Shown piece by piece: positions 6,672-11,618 of a DNA stretch of 11,618 nt. Numbering within the stretch: the first letter of the stretch is position 1; the number at the start of each line of letters is the position of its first letter. Below the pieces are notes generated by a model. That model had not been told where the DNA came from. It was given only the letters and a program-made list of their open reading frames with translations, and ran no database searches. Location of the stretch: assembly GCA_017959645.1 (NCBI GenBank), contig JAGDAE010000161.1, forward strand, positions 1 through 11,618, in the 5' to 3' direction. The DNA is from Kiritimatiellia bacterium (lineage in GTDB: Bacteria; Verrucomicrobiota; Kiritimatiellia; RFP12; UBA1067). The translations under genes and the position numbers were made by a program.

Positions 6672-8063
6672 TCATCGCCCGTTGAAGTCCAGAAGATGTC
6701 CGAACAGGGAACGGACACCCCGGTAGTAGAACTTGAAATCGAACATCGTGCGCGTGTCGGCGAGGCGGTGCAACAGCGCGCGCGGCTGGAAAAAGCCGCG
6801 ATACACGTCGCGGATCGCCTTCTTGATCTCGTCCTCGCCGACGAGCGGAGTTTTCGCCACCGCGCGCCGCATATCGTATTCATCCCAGTCTTTGGTCAGA
6901 AGACCGCCCGATTCGTCAAGCGACTTGAAAAGCGGCGTGCCTGGATACGGAACCGTGAGCGTACACTGCAATGTCGACGCCCAGCCGTTCGCAAGCAGCT
7001 TTCGCGCCAGCGCCACCGTGTTGGCTATCTCCGCCGGGCCTTCCCACGCGTGGCCGAACATGAACGTAAGATGCACGTCCAGCCCCGCCTTGTGCGCCCA
7101 TTCGCAACCCTTTACCACATCCTCGACTTTCAGCGCCTTGCAGAAACGGTCGAGAGTCTCCTGGTTCGCCGATTCGACGCCGAACAGAACAAGCCGGAAT
7201 CCGGCTCTGCGCATCAACCGGTAGTCTTCGAGCGAAAGCCGGCCGAACCGCATGTTGCAGTCGATTCTGACCTTCTTCGGCAAGCCGCGGCGGATCATTT
7301 CGCCGCAGAACTCCGTCAGCCATTCGCCGACCGGAAACGACCCCGAGTCGTCCATTATCTCTTTTACGCCGTATTTCTCGACCAGTTCCTCGATTTCGTC
7401 CACGACGTCGAACGGATCGCGAACGCGGTATTTCGGATACAGCGTCGTCCAGCTGCAGAACGTGCACTTGGCGTGCCAGCAGTCTCGCGCCGCCATGATG
7501 TACGTTCCCGGCGTTCTGCGGAAGTTGCCGTTCTTTTCGGAGTAGAGCCGCCAGCCGACCAGCTCGCGGTCGATGTGCGGACAGTCGGCGAGACTGTCGC
7601 GCAGAATCATCGGATATATCCCCGCGTGCCGGTCGCCTTTCAGGAAATCGACCAGCATGTAGTCCCAGTCGCCGCCGCACAAAATCGCATGCACGTTTTT
7701 CTTCGCGATCGATTCTTCCGGCAGCGCGGTGACGTGGTCGCCCACCATCACGACGCGGTAGTCGTGGGAAGCGATCCACTCCCAGTGGCGCTTTACGACC
7801 GGGGTCTTGGTCTCGATCACCACATAGTCCGGCTTGAACTCCGCGAGCCGCCCGTCGAATTCGGACGGCGAAAGTTCCGCCGCGATTCCGTCGAGGAAAA
7901 GAACCTCGAACCCCTCGCGGCGGAGCATAGTCGCCGCAGTCGCCGGAACCACCGGGAATATGTATGTCGGGCGGGAGAACCACTGAAACTGCCTGTTCTG
8001 GGTGAGCAGCGGAACTCCCTTGTCGCTTTCAAGCGGAGGGTACGCTATCGCGACCCTTACCAC
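6672..8063 (-). CDS. B12-binding-domain-type radical SAM protein, substrate unknown
   Basis: A 463-residue protein with the two-part plan of the BchE/HpnR-like radical SAM enzymes: an N-terminal Rossmann-like cobalamin-type domain (about 1-150, with LFLDGIAAELS at 55-65 and MVGDH at 106-110), then a radical SAM barrel. The iron-sulfur cysteines are Cys195, Cys200 and Cys203, giving CX4CX2C instead of the usual CX3CX2C. The DxHxxG lower-ligand motif is missing: only Asp58 remains, so cobalamin, if bound, would lack the histidine ligand. Later blocks such as IDCNMRFGRLS, LFGVESANQETLDRF and LTFMFGHAWEG are typical of the barrel. Relatives methylate or rearrange lipids, pigments and natural products. 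Neighbours (GtrA, DUF481, GDP-mannose synthesis) hint at an envelope lipid or glycan, which is inference. The start is GTG at 8061-8063, overlapping the DUF481 gene by 7 nt and without a visible Shine-Dalgarno site. Confidence 0.88.
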   Translation of the reverse strand: MVRVAIAYPPLESDKGVPLLTQNRQFQWFSRPTYIFPVVPATAATMLRREGFEVLFLDGIAAELSPSEFDGRLAEFKPDYVVIETKTPVVKRHWEWIASHDYRVVMVGDHVTALPEESIAKKNVHAILCGGDWDYMLVDFLKGDRHAGIYPMILRDSLADCPHIDRELVGWRLYSEKNGNFRRTPGTYIMAARDCWHAKCTFCSWTTLYPKYRVRDPFDVVDEIEELVEKYGVKEIMDDSGSFPVGEWLTEFCGEMIRRGLPKKVRIDCNMRFGRLSLEDYRLMRRAGFRLVLFGVESANQETLDRFCKALKVEDVVKGCEWAHKAGLDVHLTFMFGHAWEGPAEIANTVALARKLLANGWASTLQCTLTVPYPGTPLFKSLDESGGLLTKDWDEYDMRRAVAKTPLVGEDEIKKAIRDVYRGFFQPRALLHRLADTRTMFDFKFYYRGVRSLFGHLLDFNGR

Positions 8064-9082
8064 TTGTAGCCGAGGCCGACTATATAGCGCACGTCGCTGG
8101 ATTTGCGGCCGGCGCTCGGAACCGAATTGTAGTCAAACTCGATTTTGGCGATCAGATCAAAGCCCATGATGATCTTGGTGGAGAAACCGACGTCGGCGTC
8201 GAGCAGATAGTTCGACCAGTCGTCGGCCTGGGGCAGATACTCGAGATTGTGGAATCCCTCAAGGTCGGTGTTCCACTTGGGCTGGTACTTGAGATGGTGG
8301 GCGTAGCGCAGCGAAGCGAAGCTACTCTTGGCGTCGGAATCGCGCTCGTCGTATTTCACGCGAACCCACGACGCGCCGAATTCCTGGCTGAAGCTCCAGA
8401 TGCCGGTCGACTCGAAGTTGCGCCCTTCGAGCCACTGGTAGCCCGCGCCGGCGCCGAGACGGAGGCGGAAGTCGATTCCGGCGATATCGTCCTGCTCGTA
8501 GTTGCCGCCGACGTACGAATAGAACTTCTCGCTCCAGAAGTGGTCGTGCTGGCCCGCGAGCTCCCACCGGTCGACGGTCTTGTCGGCGCTCTGCTTGGAT
8601 ACCCCGTTCTTGGAATAGTAATACCCGAAATCGGCGTTGAAGCGGTTGTTCTCCCAGCGGCGATTGAGGTTCGCGATTATCGTGGCCGAGTTCTTGTACG
8701 TGTTGCCGCGGTCGGATTCGTAGGCGAAGTTCACCGACCCGTGCCAGGTTTCCGGAACCGGATCGATCTCCTTGATTTCCGACATGTCCAGTTCGGCGCC
8801 GTCGGCGAAGAGCTTGCCGTCGACGACCGTTATCGCCCTGTCGTCCTCGATTCGGTTGTCGGCGTATTTGACGGCGTGGAGCGTCTCGGTCTCGATGGAC
8901 GCGATATTCTCGATTTTGATTCCGATCTCGCCAAGATCGTCGGACGCGAACTTGAGCGTGTCGCCGACGATCGCTCCGGCTTCGCCGGTAAGGAAGGACC
9001 CTGATTTCAGCGTGACTCTGCCAGCGAAGACGGCCCCGGCCGCGAGCGCCGAAGACAAGAAAATGATGCTTTTGATATTCAT
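8057..9082 (-). CDS. DUF481-family outer-membrane beta-barrel protein
   Basis: A 341-residue exported protein. Residues 1-20 form a clear Sec signal peptide ending AGAVFA before Gly21. Residues 21-110 are a small beta-rich domain with pattern GRVTLKSGSFLTG and two D/E-bounded repeats, of the kind often found before DUF481. From about residue 114 the sequence alternates polar and aromatic residues in strands (WHGSVNFAYESDRGN, RFNADFGYYYSK, FYSYVGGNYEQDD) and ends in YKW, an aromatic C-terminus suitable for outer-membrane insertion by the BAM machinery. DUF481 (YdiY-like) barrels are described as salt-induced outer-membrane proteins; the true role is unknown. The ATG at 9080-9082 gives the complete signal peptide; only a purine-rich AAAGAAAGA stands upstream. 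It lies 22 nt after the GtrA gene and overlaps the radical SAM start. Confidence 0.88.
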   Translation of the reverse strand: MNIKSIIFLSSALAAGAVFAGRVTLKSGSFLTGEAGAIVGDTLKFASDDLGEIGIKIENIASIETETLHAVKYADNRIEDDRAITVVDGKLFADGAELDMSEIKEIDPVPETWHGSVNFAYESDRGNTYKNSATIIANLNRRWENNRFNADFGYYYSKNGVSKQSADKTVDRWELAGQHDHFWSEKFYSYVGGNYEQDDIAGIDFRLRLGAGAGYQWLEGRNFESTGIWSFSQEFGASWVRVKYDERDSDAKSSFASLRYAHHLKYQPKWNTDLEGFHNLEYLPQADDWSNYLLDADVGFSTKIIMGFDLIAKIEFDYNSVPSAGRKSSDVRYIVGLGYKW

Positions 9083-9104
9083 TGCTTTTTCTTTCTTTGT
9101 GGAT

Positions 9105-9554
9105 TCAGTTTTTGAAAACCAGTTTTTTGCGAACCGCGAAATTCACGACCACAGACACGAGAACGTTCACTAGAAACGAGTACGTCGTCTGCATTCCGGC
9201 AAACTTGACCAGAGCCCAGATTGTCGCCGAGCCGCACGCCACGGCGAACGCGCTGCCGCCGAAAAACAGCGCGAGCTCCACATGCCAGCGGTGGCGGCCG
9301 GGCGTAAACACGAACTTGCGGTTGAGCAGCCAGCACACGACGTTCGCGACGGCAAACCCCGCGAAATTGCAGACGACCGCGCGGATCGCCCGCAACGAGT
9401 CGGCAATCGCCGCGCTAGGGAAACCGAAATGCACGACCAGCGAATCGCCCGCCGAAAGGCACGGCAAGACCCACGCGGAACACACGCCGGCCACGGCGAT
9501 GTTCACTGCCGTGGCCAAAGCGCCGACCAGCGCGTATCTGACGAACTGTTTCAA
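9105..9554 (-). CDS. GtrA-family polytopic membrane protein
   Basis: A 149-residue membrane protein with about four hydrophobic segments (roughly 8-31, 60-77, 94-115, 125-141). It opens with FVRYALVGALATAVN, the usual GtrA start, and contains the two landmark loops NRKFVF (78-83) and VNFAVRKKLVF (137-147), which echo each other. GtrA proteins are thought to flip lipid-linked sugars or otherwise help transfer sugars across the cytoplasmic membrane during O-antigen or cell-wall glycosylation. The start is TTG at 9552-9554, 6 nt after the secY stop and without a convincing Shine-Dalgarno site, so it probably depends on secY translation. There is a somewhat long first loop (31-60). A GDP-mannose-forming enzyme three genes downstream would fit a glycan role, but no glycosyltransferase is adjacent. 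Confidence 0.88.
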   Translation of the reverse strand: MKQFVRYALVGALATAVNIAVAGVCSAWVLPCLSAGDSLVVHFGFPSAAIADSLRAIRAVVCNFAGFAVANVVCWLLNRKFVFTPGRHRWHVELALFFGGSAFAVACGSATIWALVKFAGMQTTYSFLVNVLVSVVVNFAVRKKLVFKN

Positions 9555-9560
9555 GCCGGC

Positions 9561-10961
9561 TTACACGCCGCCGCGTCCGCGCAGCGAACCGTGGGAAAGA
9601 AAGCCCTCGTATTTGCGGACGAGCAAATGCGACTCCATTATCCTCAAGGTGTCCAGCGCGACGCCGACGATGATGAGCAGCGAAGTGCCGCCAAAGAACG
9701 ACGCAAGCGCCCACGGTATCGACATCCAGCCCATGAGCACCATCGGGATGAGCGCAACGACAAGCAGTCCGGTTCCGCCGATAAGCGTGATTTTCGTCAT
9801 CATGTCGTCAAGAAATTCGGCGGTCTGGCGCCCGGGGCGAATTCCCGGAATGTACGAACCGTCCTTCTTCAGGTTCTCGGAGATGTCGATCGCGTTGAAC
9901 TGGGTCGCGACCCAGAAGAACGCGAAGAACATGATGAGCAGCGCGTAGACGACGAGATGCAGAATGCTCTTGGGATCGGACAGGCTCTGCGCGAAGCGGA
10001 AGAGCGATCCGCTGAATCCGGTCGACGTAGCGTCGGTCATTTTCATGATGACGGCGGACGGGATCTGGATGAGCGGCTGCGCGAAAATGATCGGCATGAC
10101 GCCCGTGTAGTTGACGCGGAGCGGCATGAACGTCTGCTGCATTCCGTAGGTGTTGCCGCCGCCGACCGAACGGCGCGTGGAGTGGATCGCGACCTTGCGC
10201 ACGCCCTGGGTGAGCATTACCGTACCCATGACGACGAGCAGGAAGAATATGACGATGATCGGCAGCTCCGCGAGCGGGGCCGACGCCTGCACGCCGCCGA
10301 GACCGAAGTAGCGCTCCCACGCGCTGATCAACGCCTGCGGAAGACGCGAGGTGATGTTGATCATGATGATGAGCGAAGCGCCGTTGCCGATGCCGAAGGT
10401 CGTTATCTGGTCGGCGATCCACATCACGAAAAGAGCCGCGGAGGTCATGCCGATGACCGTCATCAGATGGAAGCCGAGACCGGGATTGACCACGATTTCG
10501 ACACCGGCGAACGCAGGCCCCAGCGCGCCCGGATGGCTGAGCATCGTCGCAATGCCCCACGACTGCACCACGCAGAGCACGATTGTCAGATAGCGGGTGA
10601 TCTGCGCCAGCTGCTGGCGTCCGGACTCGCCCTCTTTCTTGAGCTTCTCGAGCGCCGGAATCACCGAACCGAGCAGCTGTATGACGATCTGCGCCGAGAT
10701 ATAGGGCCAAATCGACAGAAAGCCGATCGCGCACTGCCCGAGAGCGCCGCCCGTGAATACCTCGAACCAGTCGAGCAGACCGCCGCCGGCGCCCTGCGAC
10801 TTGAAGTCGGCTATCACGCCCTGCAAGGCGCGCCAGTCGACGCCCGGAGTGGGAATCTGCGAAATAAGGCGGCACACGAAAACGAGACCGAGAGTAACGA
10901 GGATTTTCTTCCTCAGCTCCGGAATCCGAAACGCGTTCGAAAAGCCCTTCATCATCGCCAT
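9561..10961 (-). CDS. secY: Preprotein translocase subunit SecY
   Basis: A 466-residue, ten-helix channel subunit of the Sec translocon in the cytoplasmic membrane. The N-terminus FRIPELRKKILVTLGLVF leads into the plug region. Recognisable blocks are LKKEGESGRQQL (107-118) in the first cytoplasmic loop, ADQITTFGIGNGASLI (183-198), the C4 loop VRKVAIHSTRR (254-264), LKKDGSYIPGIRPGRQTAEF (364-383), and the C-terminal LDTLRIMESHLLVRKYEGFL. Length is normal and every block is canonical, so this looks like the housekeeping SecY and not an accessory SecY2. The ATG at 10959-10961 is favoured; AAGGAG at 10975-10980 is a Shine-Dalgarno site with a long 13-nt spacer. It heads the operon, driven by the promoter at 11001-11030. 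It is not preceded by rplO, as in the classical spc operon, but by smpB. Confidence 0.98.
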   Translation of the reverse strand: MAMMKGFSNAFRIPELRKKILVTLGLVFVCRLISQIPTPGVDWRALQGVIADFKSQGAGGGLLDWFEVFTGGALGQCAIGFLSIWPYISAQIVIQLLGSVIPALEKLKKEGESGRQQLAQITRYLTIVLCVVQSWGIATMLSHPGALGPAFAGVEIVVNPGLGFHLMTVIGMTSAALFVMWIADQITTFGIGNGASLIIMINITSRLPQALISAWERYFGLGGVQASAPLAELPIIVIFFLLVVMGTVMLTQGVRKVAIHSTRRSVGGGNTYGMQQTFMPLRVNYTGVMPIIFAQPLIQIPSAVIMKMTDATSTGFSGSLFRFAQSLSDPKSILHLVVYALLIMFFAFFWVATQFNAIDISENLKKDGSYIPGIRPGRQTAEFLDDMMTKITLIGGTGLLVVALIPMVLMGWMSIPWALASFFGGTSLLIIVGVALDTLRIMESHLLVRKYEGFLSHGSLRGRGGV

Positions 10962-11000
10962 GGTGTTTTCTTCTCTCCTTCTTTAGGTAAATTTCAATAT

Positions 11001-11030
11001 ATTATATCAAAAATCAGCCGTCCCTTTCAA
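11001..11030 (-). promoter_or_regulatory. Extended -10 sigma70-type promoter for the secY operon
   Basis: On the minus strand TTGAAA (11025-11030) and a perfect TATAAT (11001-11006) are separated by 18 nt, and TGA directly before the -10 box makes it an extended -10. The region from 10985 to 11015 is AT-rich in an otherwise GC-rich window. The -35 box lies in the last codons of smpB. The expected start near 10993 leaves a leader of roughly 30 nt before the secY ATG, with its AAGGAG site inside. Confidence 0.78.
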
Positions 11031-11466
11031 GGTCGCGCCGCAAAGCTTTTTTCTTGAGCGCGTCGCGCTTGTCGTGCAGCGCCTTGCCCCGGCAGATTCC
11101 GAGATCGACCTTAATCCGCCCCCGCTTCAGGAAGATTCTCAACGGAACGAGCGTAAGCCCCTTCGCCTCGCTCTTCATTTTGAGGTCGAGAACCTCCTTG
11201 GCGTGCACCAGCAGTTTGCGGTCGCGTTTCGGATCGTGGTTGAACCGGTTGCCGAATTCGTACGCCGAAACGTCCGCGCCGACCAGCCACAGTTCGCCTT
11301 TCAGCACCGCCGCGTACGAACCGGCGAGCGATACGCCGCCGCGCCGCGCAGACTTCACCTCGGTGCCCGTCAATTGAATACCGCACTCGACGGTGTCGAG
11401 TACGGTATAGTCGTGCCTCGCCCTTCTGTTTTCGGCGAGAACCGGATTGAACTTCCGCTCAGCCAC
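11014..11466 (-). CDS. smpB: SsrA-binding protein SmpB
   Basis: A 150-residue protein that binds tmRNA and delivers it to stalled ribosomes for trans-translation. ENRRARHDY (12-20), LTGTEVKSAR (32-41), NRFNHDPKRDRKLLVH (73-88), the GLTLVPLRIF block and GKALHDKRDALKKK near the C-terminus are all standard SmpB motifs, and the basic tail is the part that enters the empty mRNA channel. The start GTG (11464-11466) gives MAERKFNPVLAENRRARHDY, the usual distance to the first motif; upstream codons in this frame belong to the rpoZ region and are arginine/serine-rich. The gene overlaps rpoZ by 8 nt and has no clear Shine-Dalgarno site, so it is likely translated by coupling. No terminator is visible after it; the secY promoter begins inside its last codons. 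Confidence 0.96.
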   Translation of the reverse strand: MAERKFNPVLAENRRARHDYTVLDTVECGIQLTGTEVKSARRGGVSLAGSYAAVLKGELWLVGADVSAYEFGNRFNHDPKRDRKLLVHAKEVLDLKMKSEAKGLTLVPLRIFLKRGRIKVDLGICRGKALHDKRDALKKKALRRDLERDG

Positions 11467-11618
11467 CGTAAAGCGAGTTGACGCTGACGTGCTTGTCGTT
11501 CCACTTGCGCTTCTCTTCTTCCGCCTTGGCGATGGCGTCGAAGTCGATTTCCGCGATAAGCTTGCCCTCCGCGACTTCCCTGAGCGCAATGTCGCACTTG
11601 TCTTCGTCGAGGCTGGAA
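11459..11618 (-). CDS. rpoZ: DNA-directed RNA polymerase subunit omega, C-terminal part (5' end outside window)
   Basis: The last 52 codons of a gene that enters from the right edge. The peptide has KCDIALREVAEGKLIAEI, which matches the ALREI-EGxI block at the end of the conserved omega domain, followed by a charged tail (AKAEEEKRKWNDK) and ending LYGG before TGA at 11459-11461. Omega is a small RNA polymerase subunit that helps assemble the beta-prime subunit. The N-terminal half, with the diagnostic NRFELV-type motif, is not in view, so the call rests on one motif and the plausible housekeeping neighbourhood. It overlaps smpB by 8 nt. Confidence 0.75.
   Translation of the reverse strand, partial: SSLDEDKCDIALREVAEGKLIAEIDFDAIAKAEEEKRKWNDKHVSVNSLYGG

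Noticed and set aside
6671..6883. N-terminal extension of the guanylyltransferase by 71 codons
   Set aside because: It overlaps the end of the radical SAM gene and has Arg/Ser-rich shadow composition; the family starts at MKFKAIILAGG.
6240..8069. Plus-strand open frame of 609 codons opposite the guanylyltransferase and radical SAM genes
   Set aside because: It crosses two real genes on the other strand and has no domain; it is a GC-driven shadow.
10962..11013. AT-rich gap between smpB and secY as a transcription terminator
   Set aside because: No GC-rich inverted repeat followed by a T run is present on the minus strand; the AT-rich part is explained by the promoter.
9282..11057. Plus-strand open frame of 591 codons opposite secY and gtrA
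   Set aside because: Low-complexity His/Arg/Asp/Glu-rich translation antisense to conserved secY; typical shadow frame.
11467..11589. Longer SmpB start upstream of the GTG
   Set aside because: The extra 41 residues are Arg/Ser-rich and coincide with the rpoZ 3' end in another frame; SmpB length and motif spacing fit the GTG.

Overview
The window is a compact, GC-rich (about 60 % by eye, not computed) stretch of bacterial chromosome. Every supported gene lies on the minus strand, so it reads from high to low coordinates: rpoZ (3' end only), smpB, secY, a GtrA-family membrane gene, a DUF481 outer-membrane barrel, a B12-binding-type radical SAM gene, a mannose-1-phosphate guanylyltransferase, truA, a very large CHR-transporter/transglutaminase fusion, and the 5' part of an aldose-epimerase-like (mutarotase) gene. 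A signal-peptide-bearing outer-membrane barrel indicates a Gram-negative cell, and a radical SAM enzyme with a cobalamin-type domain suggests an anaerobic or microaerobic life. The mix is compatible with the PVC group (Verrucomicrobiota/Kiritimatiellota), but no marker in the window proves this.

Layout. At the right edge rpoZ and smpB overlap by 8 nt. A strong extended -10 promoter (11001-11030), whose -35 box lies in the last codons of smpB, starts a unit headed by secY. From secY to the fusion gene the genes are 22 nt apart or less, or overlap by 4-7 nt, so seven genes look like one transcription unit with coupled translation. A second promoter of the same type (372-400) overlaps the stop codon of the fusion gene and points at the mutarotase. 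It sits so close to the ATG that the transcript should be leaderless. No intergenic gap exceeds 60 bases. I see no tRNA, rRNA, CRISPR array, insertion sequence or hairpin terminator.

How the genes fit together. rpoZ, smpB, secY and truA are housekeeping genes for transcription, ribosome rescue, protein export and tRNA modification. Between secY and truA sits a small envelope group: GtrA-type flippase, DUF481 barrel, radical SAM enzyme and GDP-mannose synthesis. The oddest gene is the 1,527-codon open frame at 397-4980. Its first 350 residues are a complete two-half CHR (chromate-type) transporter. It then runs without a stop into a duplicated DUF3857-transglutaminase protein, in which the first copy keeps the Cys-His-Asp triad and the second has lost it. 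The last membrane helix of the transporter doubles as the would-be signal peptide of the transglutaminase part.
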